This document shows positions 8,517-17,919 of a DNA stretch of 64,000 bases, in pieces. The DNA lies in the NCBI GenBank assembly GCA_002498525.1, contig DAHR01000019.1, positions 1-64,000 of the forward strand. Direction: 5' to 3'. Origin of the DNA: Euryarchaeota archaeon UBA58 (GTDB lineage Archaea; Thermoplasmatota; Poseidoniia; Poseidoniales; Thalassarchaeaceae). Within the stretch, counting starts at the first letter, position 1, and each line of letters opens with the position of its first letter. The position numbers were made by a program, and so were the translations under genes. The notes beneath the pieces are model-generated. The model was given only the letters and a program-made list of their open reading frames with translations. It was not told the DNA's origin and searched no databases.

Positions 8517-9102
8517 CTTCTCTACCGACTCTTCGGCTGCTGAAAGTGAAAGATTGAGATGAATCCATCAGTTCACTTTGAGTCGCAGCCGTCGAATCGT
8601 TGGGATTCAGCCATGAATCCCATTCACTTTCAGCGATTACCAAAGGCATGCGATTGTGGATGTCTGCGATCGATTCGATCGCAGGCCGCGTGATGATGGT
8701 GAATCGTCTGCCTTGCTCATCACTCTCCCAGAGTCCTGCCAATGCGATTATCCGTTCTGTTGCATTGATGTGATGCGGGTCCTTTCCATCGCCAGACTGA
8801 GTCCATTCGTACCAACCAGTGGCGGGAATGAGACATCGGTTCCACATCGCTGCACTCCTGAACATCCACTTACTGGTCACGCTCTCAACGCGGGCGTTGA
8901 TGGCGAGTCCTTTGCGGCTTGGGAAGGGAAAGCCCCATTTTGCTGAGAGCATACGGCGGCCATCTCCTTCGTTGAGGATTATCGGAGCCGAATCTGTAGG
9001 AGCGATATTCCATCTGGGTGCAGGAGTCAATTCGGGTACCTGGACGTCGAATCTGAAGCCGATTTCCTCTGGGTCAGCACCTATCGCGAACCTGCCGCAC
9101 AT
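8458..9102 (-). CDS. SRAP-domain protein (HMCES/YedK family)
   Basis: The N-terminus MCGRFAI puts the catalytic Cys at residue 2. ARVES (residues 69-73) and RCLIPATGWYEW are the SRAP signatures, and MPLVIAESEWDSWL near residue 180 includes the late motif. Family members bind single-stranded DNA at abasic sites and form a thiazolidine crosslink to the lesion, shielding replication forks. The length of 214 residues is normal. It is transcribed toward the M6 protease gene and away from the RecA-fold gene, next to other DNA-transaction genes. Confidence 0.93.
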   Translation of the reverse strand: MCGRFAIGADPEEIGFRFDVQVPELTPAPRWNIAPTDSAPIILNEGDGRRMLSAKWGFPFPSRKGLAINARVESVTSKWMFRSAAMWNRCLIPATGWYEWTQSGDGKDPHHINATERIIALAGLWESDEQGRRFTIITRPAIESIADIHNRMPLVIAESEWDSWLNPNDSTAATQSELMDSSQSFTFSSRRVGREVNRATAEGVHLQQRLDSPE

Positions 9103-9245
9103 CGATTACCGAAATGAGCCATTGCGCTTGATGATTTCTTCACTTTCACCTTAGTTTCATTTCTCTTCGCTTCAGTTTCACTATGCTTCGTCACTCCCCT
9201 CCCTCCCCTTCTCTGTTTGATAGGCTGATGGGCGCGGGTGGAGTC

Positions 9246-10079
9246 ATGACTGAGTCCCGAGCGCGTGACATCTCCTTGTCGTGGGGGGATGGCATGATCG
9301 ATCTGGCTCTACCTCGGCCTAATCTCGGCTCGCTGCTTCTGGTCGAGCAGGACAAACGGGAGTTTCGAGGCGTGCTGTTGCGCATGGTTGCCGATGAATT
9401 GGTCGCTGGGCGGCCGGTGCATTGGATCGATGGTGGGATGGGATTCGATCCCTCTCCTTTGCTTCCTCTCCTGCGCATACGTGGATGCTTCGACAAGACA
9501 GCACTGCGCCGTTTCCACATCTGTCGTGGGTTCACGGCGCATCAGACCGCTGCGATTATTGCTCGGCTCGCCGATGAAGCGTCTGCTAGCGATCCACCAA
9601 ACAGGCTCTCAGCGGGGCGACTGATTATCACCTCCAACCTTGCGCGCATGTTCATGGACACGCAGTTGAAGCGCGCTGAAGGGCGCTCATTGCTGCGAGG
9701 CGCGCTGACGGACCTGCGCCGACTCAGCTCAGCCTCTGAGTCTTTGCTCATCATCACTTCACGGCGTCACTCATCTCCTCCGATAAGCAAGGACCTGCGT
9801 GCCCTGCTGATCTCGCAGGTCGATGATAAGCTGAGTGTTATTCCAGCAGGGCGCGGCAGTCACAGAAGAGGAATCAGCAGCATGCGATTGCATCTCGCTT
9901 CAGTCGACCGCAGCATCACTTGGGCGAGGCTTCCACAAGGACAGACCTCATTGCTCGATTTCCGTCATATCCATGCCTCGAGACATGTCTGTATCGACGA
10001 GCCGCCTTTGATCATCTCATCATTCCAGCCAAAAGGAGAGAGCAGAGCACTGGCGGCTCGAATGGCGAGCGGGGTGTAG
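9246..10079 (+). CDS. RecA-fold (RadB-like) protein lacking the Walker A loop
   Basis: About 278 residues follow the architecture of the RadA/RadB ATPase core: a first strand GSLLLVEQ, a helix, VHWIDGG (second strand with acidic end), FHICRGFTAHQTAAII, then RLIITSNLARMF and SLLIITSRR strands. Where GxxGxGKT should be, the sequence reads EQDKREFRG, so a P-loop is missing and ATP binding is doubtful. The ATG at 9246 has a GGTGGA Shine-Dalgarno; the frame opens at 9183. It converges on PolB2 with a 115-base overlap of the 3' ends. A structural partner of PolB2 is plausible but inferred. Confidence 0.55.
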   Translation: MTESRARDISLSWGDGMIDLALPRPNLGSLLLVEQDKREFRGVLLRMVADELVAGRPVHWIDGGMGFDPSPLLPLLRIRGCFDKTALRRFHICRGFTAHQTAAIIARLADEASASDPPNRLSAGRLIITSNLARMFMDTQLKRAEGRSLLRGALTDLRRLSSASESLLIITSRRHSSPPISKDLRALLISQVDDKLSVIPAGRGSHRRGISSMRLHLASVDRSITWARLPQGQTSLLDFRHIHASRHVCIDEPPLIISSFQPKGESRALAARMASGV

Positions 10080-12370
10080 AATTCACAATCTCCACGCTCG
10101 CCCGATATCGCAGTGGTGCCAGACTCGACCTCGGACTGCAAGCGGATCCTGTCAGCAGGGTCGGGTCTCGTCCAACCGGTCACAGCGAAGCGAACCTTGC
10201 GACCGGGTGGTGTTCTCTGACCGAGGTCGCGAGCGCGAAGCAGAGCGCCCGCGGTCAGGTTGACGACGCGGTGTTCGCCGGTCTCTCTTCGGACACGTCG
10301 TCCAATCACTAGTTCTCTGAGAGGTACTTCACCGCGGTGCAGTCGTTTGATTTCTTCTTCAACACGCTGTGCAGCAATCGTAGGTCCAGCACCGAAAGGC
10401 TCGCTGGCCAGATCCTCCAGCATCTCTTCTTGTAGATTGCGAATCCAGTCGCAAGTCGAGTGCTGACGCAATTCGATGCCTCGCACCTTCCATTCTCCAT
10501 TCATTCGCGCGAAGTACTTCGTCAGAGCTCCAACGCCGGTCGTGCGATTAGGGATGAAGGCGATCCAATCGTATTCATTCTCGAATTCCAGCGGTATTCC
10601 CACGAGCGCATCTACTCGATTCATCAAGCGCTCGATGGACTCGCGACGCTTGGATGCGTCGCGATCCTCGCGATCGACTATCCAGACTGCATCGACGATC
10701 GCGTGCAAGCAATCCCAACCCTCCTTGTCGGCCTCGTCAATCGTTGTCAGCAGGATGTCGCGGGACCAGGCACAGATGGCTTCGTGGCATTCGATGCGGC
10801 CGAAGCGGGCGTTGCGGTAGCCGGTGTAGCCGAAGCAGCAGACGAGAATCCATTTCAGCACGTTCTGCCTCCTGTCCCACATGTCCCCCTTCACTTCCCG
10901 CTTCACTTTCAGGGCGTTACGGCGCTCAATGATGGGCGCAACGACCCTTGCTAGGAAGCCGTGCCTGCGCGTGCAGACGTGCAGTCCCAGCTCAGGCACG
11001 ATCAATCGTCTGACTTCGTCGCAGTCAGCCCGCCTTTCGATTTCAGAAGCGGCGCGGGCGGTTGCGAGTGGCAGGCGACCATCTCTCCTGCTGCCGTCGT
11101 CGTCAGAAGGGTCGCAGCAGGAGCAGTTCATGGTTTCAGGACTGATGTTGCGAGTCGCGATGATGCTCGGGAAGAGACTCGCGAAATCGAGTTCGACGAC
11201 GTTGCGGTGGACTCCTACAACAGGATCGAGATAGAGTCCACCGCGGTCGGCGAGCATGATTTGCTCGCCGTTCTTCATGTCTTCAGGGCGGTTCTTCTTC
11301 CACGGGATCAGCACGCCATCCTCCATCGATTGACGAATCTGCATGGCGGAGATCGCTGAGCCTGGCGAGAGGCGGGAGAGGTCTGCGGCAGGAAGGCCTG
11401 AGGTTCGAGCCAACTCCAACAAGCCTTCGATGCCGCCTTCTTTGCCAATGAAGGAGCGTCCCATGTCGATGTGGAGGCGCCCCTCAAGCGCGTGGTAGGC
11501 CTCTTTGCGCAGGAGACGGCCATAACTCCATGCGACACTGGCTTGACTTCGAGGAGTTCCGTCATGGGTGCTGCGACTCAATCTCAGTGGGATTCCAGCA
11601 TCATCAGCGAGTCGTCGCAGCGCCGGCAGGTCGATGTCGTCGCCATCGTGTGTGATGACGACATCGGGGTCGATTCCAGCCACGATACGGTGCATCTCGC
11701 TGAGTAGGTGAGCAGCACAGGTGTGAGCCTCTGCGATGAGGATGTGATCAACATAATCATCGTCGTGAGTCAATCGACCCTTGTCGGTCAATGTGATGCA
11801 CGAAATCGGCGCTCTAGCACTGCGTTTTCCGTGAGTGTCGTGGCAAGTGACGCGAATCTCCATGATGCGTAATGGTGGTAAAGGCCAGTCAACCTCGGTT
11901 CGCGAGTCGAGAGGAATCAACCGCTCATCCTCGATTCGAACCCTTCCAAAGGGGTGCGTACCGAGTTCGAGGAGGAATCGCTGAGTGATTTTCGGATCGA
12001 CAGAAAAGAGTTCCAGATAACGCCAAGAGCCGTTACCATCGATCATCTCAGCCACTCTACGCACCTGCGAGGGACGTTGCACTCGAACGGCGAGAACCTC
12101 GACGGGTTCCATGCGCTCGTGGCTGATGCGACGCATTTGACGGGTAACACCCAATGCGCCGCACGGGCGTTGATATTCAGGGCGCAGCAAAGCCCGTCCC
12201 AATTCATCCAAGCGATGAGATTCACCGTGAACATGCACGGTGAAGGACCATGGTAGAGCGAAACTGGAGGTGCGACCACAGTCGTGTTTGATCCACAGTA
12301 CCATGCATTCATTCTCGCGATCGAGATGGCAATCAAGTACCCAGCCATCACTCATCAGTGCCCACACCAT
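9965..12370 (-). CDS. Family B DNA polymerase, PolB2 (inactivated type)
   Basis: The 801 residues have a B-family layout. Motif A is ELDFASLFPSI with D395 present. Motif B is LKWILVCCFGYTGY (506-518). ARFGRIECHEAI follows, and motif C reads HAIVDAVWIV, so the first Asp of YGDTDS is Ile558 and only D560 remains. The exonuclease region (about 165-260) lacks a clear DxE first motif. A cysteine cluster (CSCC at 416-419, C450, C466) sits in the insert after motif A. These traits match the archaeal PolB2 family described by Rogozin and colleagues as inactivated polymerases, thought to serve a structural role in replication. It is the second gene of an operon, overlapping the small gene upstream by 23 bases. 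Confidence 0.88.
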   Translation of the reverse strand: MVWALMSDGWVLDCHLDRENECMVLWIKHDCGRTSSFALPWSFTVHVHGESHRLDELGRALLRPEYQRPCGALGVTRQMRRISHERMEPVEVLAVRVQRPSQVRRVAEMIDGNGSWRYLELFSVDPKITQRFLLELGTHPFGRVRIEDERLIPLDSRTEVDWPLPPLRIMEIRVTCHDTHGKRSARAPISCITLTDKGRLTHDDDYVDHILIAEAHTCAAHLLSEMHRIVAGIDPDVVITHDGDDIDLPALRRLADDAGIPLRLSRSTHDGTPRSQASVAWSYGRLLRKEAYHALEGRLHIDMGRSFIGKEGGIEGLLELARTSGLPAADLSRLSPGSAISAMQIRQSMEDGVLIPWKKNRPEDMKNGEQIMLADRGGLYLDPVVGVHRNVVELDFASLFPSIIATRNISPETMNCSCCDPSDDDGSRRDGRLPLATARAASEIERRADCDEVRRLIVPELGLHVCTRRHGFLARVVAPIIERRNALKVKREVKGDMWDRRQNVLKWILVCCFGYTGYRNARFGRIECHEAICAWSRDILLTTIDEADKEGWDCLHAIVDAVWIVDREDRDASKRRESIERLMNRVDALVGIPLEFENEYDWIAFIPNRTTGVGALTKYFARMNGEWKVRGIELRQHSTCDWIRNLQEEMLEDLASEPFGAGPTIAAQRVEEEIKRLHRGEVPLRELVIGRRVRRETGEHRVVNLTAGALLRARDLGQRTPPGRKVRFAVTGWTRPDPADRIRLQSEVESGTTAISGERGDCEFYTPLAIRAASALLSPFGWNDEMIKGGSSIQTCLEAWI

Positions 12371-12611
12371 TCTGCAGAGCCTCTTCGAGTCTCGCGATGC
12401 GATCGTAAGCCTCCACCAGCATCGCGAGGAGAATCGGTTCCATCGGATCGACAGCAGGTATCATGCCGCCTGCTGCTGCACGGGACCGGGCGGCATGCAG
12501 CATTCGCCGAAACGCCACCCTGTCACGTGGCCTCAAAACCCTTCTGAACGGACCCCAAGCCTCGATTCGCCTCTCGATCCGAGCTCGCCATGTTGCAACA
12601 GTTCTTCCCAT
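12348..12611 (-). CDS. Small PolB2-associated helical protein (MGRT start)
   Basis: This protein of 87 residues starts MGRTVATWR and continues with RPRDRVAFRRMLHAAR, then MIPAVDPMEPILLAMLVEA and a terminal helix ARLEEAL. I recall similar short uncharacterised proteins starting MGRT in haloarchaea; this is memory, not a search. The start at 12611 is chosen for that conserved beginning, though the frame extends to 12671. Its 3' end overlaps the PolB2 start, so the two are translated together. Function unknown. Confidence 0.6.
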   Translation of the reverse strand: MGRTVATWRARIERRIEAWGPFRRVLRPRDRVAFRRMLHAARSRAAAGGMIPAVDPMEPILLAMLVEAYDRIARLEEALQNGVGTDE

Positions 12612-12790
12612 AGGCCTCGCTGAACCTCCGAGAAGGTCCACCTCCATTGCGCAGAGAGGGAGAGAGTCCACGACTGAAAGTGAAAGTGCTCAAAATGACC
12701 TTCCTAAGATGTGTGGTGCGGCGGCGAGAAATTGATGGGTGAGCATAGTAAGAAGTTGAAGATAGGGGCGCTGGAAGAGTCTGAAAGTGA

Positions 12791-13882
12791 TCAGCGTCGT
12801 TGTGGATTTGACCAACGTGAATCCGCAGGCGGGCGAGTCACTGCGAGATAGCACCATGAGCCCTCGTCATTCGTTGGAAGCAACCAGGTCTTGTTGACTC
12901 CTGCGGCGAGCCTGGAAGCCAGACAAGCGCCAGCCCAATCGGTTGGCGCTTGTTCGGGGAGAACAATCAGGAATGGAGCGTGGTCCTCTCCCAATGGCTT
13001 GTCGTAGCAGCGCCAGCGCGTTCCGTATTTGAAGCCAGGGCGAGGGTGCAGGCCTCGTGAAAGAAGATCCGCGAGTATTTCTCCTCCGACTGAAAGTCCA
13101 GATGGTGAATCGATCAGTTCACAAGTCAGATCATCGACGAAGACGCCACCGTCTGTGGGAATTCCCACTTGTTGGATATTCCAGTCATCTGCACCATAAA
13201 GGCGGCCTCCATTCATCGCGATCCCGCCTGAAAGAGAATTCAGTGAGTCCTGCAACCCATCTGCTTCGATGCTGCCCTGAGGAGAAGCATCGGTCAGACG
13301 ATAGGTGACGACGCTGAATTCATCATCGACGACCAGAGCCTCAGCGATTCGACCGGCCGCGGACACGCTCTGAGCCCATTTCAGCAGATCATCGACATCA
13401 AGCGAATCCGTCGCCATGAACCAGCGAATCTCTGCGACGGCAGCCGAATCACGAGGATGTGAATCAGAGGGCCAGCGAGCAGCCCAGGATCTCTCATCGG
13501 CGGAGTGCTCGACCGATTGAAGATTAACAGAGAGAACTACTTTGTTCCCAGGCACTCGCAGTGCTTCCAGTACAGCATATTCGTGTAACAGTTCCCCATC
13601 GGAGGAAATCGAGGAATCCATCCAGTCTTGTGACGGGAAATCCAGATTCCGGTGATGATGACAGAACAGAATCTCGGCGGCAGAAAGCATCAGAGAACCC
13701 TCTGCCGCTCGCCTGCCGATTGCAGACTTATGCCACAACCTGTCAGCGGCGGGACCATCGTAGGGCCAACCAAGAGAAGCGGTGGGCATGGGGCGGCGTT
13801 GGACCACCATCCCTTGAGTGCGTCGGTTCCCAATAGCAGATCTGGCTTTGGTTCCCCAAACCTCATGCGCTTCAGGCTTCAC
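12791..13882 (-). CDS. endA: tRNA-splicing endonuclease EndA, fused homodimeric type
   Basis: The C-terminal domain has the splicing endonuclease fold and triad: Tyr in FKYGTRWRCYD, His in DHAPFLIV and Lys in GVNKTWLLP. At about 360 residues it is twice the single-unit length and carries a degenerate N-terminal copy (AEGSLMLSAAEILFC aligns with the usual 'leLs..EAlyL'), so it fits the alpha-2 type with duplicated units. It cuts bulge-helix-bulge introns from pre-tRNAs. The exact start is uncertain; a later ATG at 13810 is possible. It is divergent from the PfkB kinase gene with a very short gap. Confidence 0.85.
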   Translation of the reverse strand: MKPEAHEVWGTKARSAIGNRRTQGMVVQRRPMPTASLGWPYDGPAADRLWHKSAIGRRAAEGSLMLSAAEILFCHHHRNLDFPSQDWMDSSISSDGELLHEYAVLEALRVPGNKVVLSVNLQSVEHSADERSWAARWPSDSHPRDSAAVAEIRWFMATDSLDVDDLLKWAQSVSAAGRIAEALVVDDEFSVVTYRLTDASPQGSIEADGLQDSLNSLSGGIAMNGGRLYGADDWNIQQVGIPTDGGVFVDDLTCELIDSPSGLSVGGEILADLLSRGLHPRPGFKYGTRWRCYDKPLGEDHAPFLIVLPEQAPTDWAGACLASRLAAGVNKTWLLPTNDEGSWCYLAVTRPPADSRWSNPQRR

Positions 13883-13891
13883 GCAGGTTCG

Positions 13892-14950
13892 ATGACGATG
13901 GATGAGGAACAGAAGTCGCGGACGGATACGCTGCGCAGGCTACGAACCTCCCTCGATGAAATGGCAGGCTCGCGTGTCACTCTGATTGGCGACGTCATGC
14001 TGGATCGGTATCACCACGGCTATGCGAACAACCTCAATTCGATAGCGCCTGTTCCGGTGCTGAAGATATTCCAGACGGATGAGAGTCCTGGTGCTGCTGC
14101 GCACATTGCCCGCGGCTTGAATTCAATCGGACTCGACGTCGATTTCCACACTTGCGTGGGTGATGACAGAGAGGGTAAGACGATTGTCGAGATGCTTGCA
14201 CAGGATGGCATAACCACCGCTGGTATCGAGAGCGTGGCGGGACGGCACACTCTCGTGAAGATCCGTTTCTTCGGCAGCAGGGAGAGTCTTCTTGACGAGG
14301 ATCAGATACTTCTGCAGGCTGACCGAGGTCCACTCGATGCGATGGATGATTCAGTCAGTGAATCATTGACGGCGAGCGCCCTCGCATCACTGGACCAGAG
14401 TTGTGCTCTCGTCATTTCTGATTATGACAAGGGGGCTGTGACGGTTTTAGGTGCTTCCCAGTTGATCAGCGCTGCTAGGGAGCACAAGATTCCAGTGATT
14501 GTCGACCCCAAACTCACTGGCCTCGACAGGAGTCGGGGCGCGACTGTGGTCCTGGTCGAGATGCGTGGCATGGAACTGATGCGGCGTAGAATGGGTGGTG
14601 AAGATGCTCAGAGCGCCGCTGAGGAATTGATTGAGACCTACGAGTGGGACGCACTCGTCGTTCTCGGCGGAGTGCATGGGGTGACCCTGTACCAAGCCGC
14701 AGGCGAGACTGTCCACATCGATTGCAGCGCCTCTACTCCCAAGCAGCAGATAGGTCTGCACGACGCCGCAGCGACTGCCCTCGCAGTTGCATTAGGCCAT
14801 GGTCATTCGATGGAGGATGCTGCATTATTGGCGGCTGCAGCTTGTGATTGCATTCTGACGGCTGCAGCGAGCCATGAGTTCCTCGATAGAGAGACGCTTG
14901 GAACATGGCTCGACGAGTTGTCCTGGCAATTGCAAATCTCGGATCGTTGA
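13892..14950 (+). CDS. PfkB-family sugar kinase (RfaE/HldE kinase-like)
   Basis: VTLIGDVMLDRYHHG at the N-terminus and ESPGAAAHIARGLNSIG match the kinase domain of ADP-heptose synthase (RfaE/HldE). IPVIVDPK and the late GLHDAAATALAVAL region follow, the latter carrying the catalytic Asp (usually GAGD, here GLHD). About 352 residues. It probably phosphorylates a sugar phosphate for surface polysaccharide or glycoprotein synthesis. There is no nucleotidyltransferase domain, so the exact sugar is unknown. ATG at 13892 or 13898 is the likely start; the frame opens further upstream across the divergent endA start. The following surface-protein gene starts 50 bases downstream. Confidence 0.82.
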   Translation: MTMDEEQKSRTDTLRRLRTSLDEMAGSRVTLIGDVMLDRYHHGYANNLNSIAPVPVLKIFQTDESPGAAAHIARGLNSIGLDVDFHTCVGDDREGKTIVEMLAQDGITTAGIESVAGRHTLVKIRFFGSRESLLDEDQILLQADRGPLDAMDDSVSESLTASALASLDQSCALVISDYDKGAVTVLGASQLISAAREHKIPVIVDPKLTGLDRSRGATVVLVEMRGMELMRRRMGGEDAQSAAEELIETYEWDALVVLGGVHGVTLYQAAGETVHIDCSASTPKQQIGLHDAAATALAVALGHGHSMEDAALLAAAACDCILTAAASHEFLDRETLGTWLDELSWQLQISDR

Positions 14951-15000
14951 TTCAAACGATTTGCCATGAGGTTCAAAACGGCAATCGAGGCCCGAGGTCT

Positions 15001-16479
15001 GTGAAGCCCGCAGGTTTCCTGATTCTCCTGCTCCTCGTCGCAGGATTCGCCACCACAGTGCCTGCGGTGCAAGCAGATGATGAGGGGGCCGATGATCCAG
15101 CCCTCATCAGCATCGATGTCGAGAATGGTGCATCCGCCCATGATATCATCACTTTCTCGGGCATCGTCGAAGATGAGACGATGCCCAATAGAGTCTACTG
15201 GCGAGTTTCTAAGAATGGTTCACAATTCGACGGTGGAGACCTCAAACCCTTGTTGACAGCGATATCGAGTACCAGCAGTCGACCGCAATGGTCATGGTCA
15301 TTCGATCTGGAAATCTCTGCTACTGGAGGTTGTTATTGCTACGTCACGGTCTATGCCGAAGAATCGAGTGGCGCCGTAAATCTAGAGACGAGAATGGTCT
15401 ACATGATTCCACAAGGAGTCGCATATCCTGCTTCTGGCTTCTTGATCTATGGTCCTGAAGCCGGTTCCTGGGCCACAGGCATCATCCAAGTCAGCGGTTG
15501 GGCAGCTTCCAGCACGCCTTCTTTCATGGTCGTTGATAAGCAGATCACACCATCTTTCTTCGAACCCAGCATTCTTCCCGAGACAGTTGAAGACTGCCAG
15601 CCGACGACTAGTATCGCCGAGAATAGAAACGGCGATTTCACCTTGGACATAGATGTCAGTGGTTGGTTGGATGGCTGGTATCGGGTCGATATTCTGCTCT
15701 GCGATGATGTTCTACTGGGTGGAGTGAATCTGATGCACTCACTCTCTCTTCGAATCAACAACGCTGCTCCGATCGTCAAACTGGTTGGAATCAAATTTGC
15801 GATGGAGTCTGATGAATGGCATATCTTCGATGCTACCGAGACTGAGGATCCATACTGGGGGAAAGGCGATTTGTACTATATCTGGACTCTGCGTAGACCC
15901 TCTCAGACAGGCTCGGTTCCGATGGATGTTCAGATGGGAGTAGACATTCGCAGTTATGCTGTTTCGGCATCCTTGAGTGGTAATTACACACTCTCGCTCA
16001 CTGTCTATGACGAGGGCGGACTGTCTTCGACGAAGGTGGTCTATTTCGACATCCAGAATGAATTTCCGACAGTATCTCTGATGATTGATGGCGTGATTGT
16101 CGAGGCCGGGCAATCTGTCAAATTGTTAGACGCTCAGAATACTCAGATCGATGGCACTGGAAGTCACGATAGCGTGAATGATGTAGGAAGGCTGCGATGT
16201 GTATGGTCCTTCGATGGCACTCTGATGTATGAGGGCTGCCAACGGACATTCTCATGGCCTGATGATTCCACTTACCGAGCTATGCTTACCTTGGAAATCA
16301 TCGATGATGATGGTGACAGTTCGACGATTATGGTTGAACTGGTGCATCCTGATGAAGTCAGACCATTTCCCGTTGCCATCTTGTTGCTCGTATTCTCCTT
16401 GCTGTTCCTGTCTTATGCAGTAGTACATCGAATGCGGGCTGATGATGAACTCAACATTCCGAAGTGGAAGGCTGAGTAG
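15001..16479 (+). CDS. Secreted membrane-anchored protein with Ig/PKD-like repeats
   Basis: A signal peptide (PAGFLILLLLVAGFATTVPA) starts at a GTG with a GAGGTCT Shine-Dalgarno; the frame opens upstream at 14905 but the region before 15001 looks non-coding. About 430 beta-rich residues follow, with segments such as YTLSLTVYDEGGLSS and LTLEIIDDDGDSS typical of PKD or Ig-like domains. A C-terminal transmembrane helix (PVAILLLVFSLLFLSYAVV) and a short charged tail end the protein. It is an extracellular structural or binding protein; the ligand is unknown. Confidence 0.75.
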   Translation: MKPAGFLILLLLVAGFATTVPAVQADDEGADDPALISIDVENGASAHDIITFSGIVEDETMPNRVYWRVSKNGSQFDGGDLKPLLTAISSTSSRPQWSWSFDLEISATGGCYCYVTVYAEESSGAVNLETRMVYMIPQGVAYPASGFLIYGPEAGSWATGIIQVSGWAASSTPSFMVVDKQITPSFFEPSILPETVEDCQPTTSIAENRNGDFTLDIDVSGWLDGWYRVDILLCDDVLLGGVNLMHSLSLRINNAAPIVKLVGIKFAMESDEWHIFDATETEDPYWGKGDLYYIWTLRRPSQTGSVPMDVQMGVDIRSYAVSASLSGNYTLSLTVYDEGGLSSTKVVYFDIQNEFPTVSLMIDGVIVEAGQSVKLLDAQNTQIDGTGSHDSVNDVGRLRCVWSFDGTLMYEGCQRTFSWPDDSTYRAMLTLEIIDDDGDSSTIMVELVHPDEVRPFPVAILLLVFSLLFLSYAVVHRMRADDELNIPKWKAE

Positions 16480-16568
16480 AATCATGCCCTCAATCGATAT
16501 CACAATGGCTCTCGGCCGACATCCCACAGTCTCAAGAACGACTCAACCTTCCCGCAGGTGTGAGTGAC

Positions 16569-17915
16569 ATGGCAGGCTTGCCATTTGATGAGGCGGAATA
16601 TCGCGGCCGGCAGGCGCGTTTCCTCGAGCAGATTCCTGCCGATGGTCTGGTTCTGATTCCAACCAATCCCTCTTCGATGCGTTCGAATGATGTCACTCAT
16701 CCATATCGCGCGAGTTCCTACATGCTCTACCTCTGTGGTTGGAGGCATCCAGAGTCCGTTCTGATGGCAAAGCATCGAGAAGATGGCTGGTTCGTTTCTC
16801 TGTTCGTTCAGCCAAGAGACACCGATGCTGAGATATGGGAAGGGAGAAGAATCGGTGTCGAGGGTGCTGTCAATGGCTGGCCCATCGATGAGGCACTCTC
16901 CCTTGATGATCTGGATTCTATGATCGCTGAGGCTCTGAAAGATTGTAAATCAGTGCATCTCATTCAGAAGCTCAATCCACAGATCGATCGACTTGTCAAT
17001 TCAGCGTTGACGACGAAGTCTCGAGCGAGAAATGTGCACGGCAGAGGTCCGGTTTCAATTTCCGACCCTGCTTCCATCCTCGATGAGATGCGGATCTGCA
17101 AGTCTGAATCTGAAATCGAGATGATGCAATCTGCCGCGAACATCGCCGCTGATGCGCATATCGCTGCCATGCGAGTGACATATTCTGGAATTGGGGAATG
17201 GCAGATCCAAGCAGCGGTCGAAGGGCACTTCATGGCCTCGAAGAGCCGTTGGAGTTATCCTTCGATAGTCGGGGGTGGGGACAATGCGACTGTGCTTCAT
17301 TATGATTCGAATGATTGTGAAATCACCGACGGCGACTTGGTTCTGGTCGACGCTGGCTGCGAAGTGAATGGCTATGCGTCGGATATCACGAGAACCTGGC
17401 CCGTCAACGGCAGGTTCTCGGAGGCTCAGAAGGAGATTTATGAATTGGTGTTGAGGGCGGAGTTAGCCGGTATCGAAGCAGCTGTGGTAGGAGCGCCTTG
17501 GAAAGCTTCTCACAAAGCGACGATGGAAGTGATTTCGCAGGGGTTGATCGATCTTGCTATCCTCGACTGTTCTCTCAAAGAAGCGATGGGAGAGGATCTG
17601 GATGGAAAAACACGCCAATTCTTCATGCACGGGACCAGCCATTCTCTCGGCCTCGATGTACACGATGTTGGCGTGACCCTTCCAGACGGTGAAGAATCTG
17701 GACGAGAGTTGGAAGCTGGCATGGTGCTGACAATCGAGCCTGGACTGTACTTTGGTTCTTGGCGCTCCGATATCAAGATTCCAGAGCGATATGCCGGAAT
17801 CGGAATTCGCATTGAAGACGATATTCTGATTACCGACGATGGACCGGTGGTTCTGACTGCTGGATGCCCCAAGGCTGTCGTTGAAATCGAGTCTCTGGTA
17901 GGTTCCGGAGTGTGA
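16569..17915 (+). CDS. pepP: Xaa-Pro aminopeptidase (M24B, PepP-like)
   Basis: An N-terminal creatinase-like domain of about 170 residues (FDEAEYRGRQARFLEQI, SSYMLYLCGW) precedes the M24 catalytic domain. Metal ligands are visible: two Asp in VDAGCEVNGYASDITRTW, His in FMHGTSHSLGLDVHD, Glu in TIEPGLYFG and Glu in IGIRIEDDILI. It removes N-terminal residues ahead of proline in the cytoplasm, fitting peptide catabolism. ATG 16569 is preferred because AGGTGTGA lies just upstream; GTG 16560 is the alternative. The MqnC gene starts four bases after its stop. Confidence 0.93.
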   Translation: MAGLPFDEAEYRGRQARFLEQIPADGLVLIPTNPSSMRSNDVTHPYRASSYMLYLCGWRHPESVLMAKHREDGWFVSLFVQPRDTDAEIWEGRRIGVEGAVNGWPIDEALSLDDLDSMIAEALKDCKSVHLIQKLNPQIDRLVNSALTTKSRARNVHGRGPVSISDPASILDEMRICKSESEIEMMQSAANIAADAHIAAMRVTYSGIGEWQIQAAVEGHFMASKSRWSYPSIVGGGDNATVLHYDSNDCEITDGDLVLVDAGCEVNGYASDITRTWPVNGRFSEAQKEIYELVLRAELAGIEAAVVGAPWKASHKATMEVISQGLIDLAILDCSLKEAMGEDLDGKTRQFFMHGTSHSLGLDVHDVGVTLPDGEESGRELEAGMVLTIEPGLYFGSWRSDIKIPERYAGIGIRIEDDILITDDGPVVLTAGCPKAVVEIESLVGSGV

Positions 17916-17919
17916 ATTC

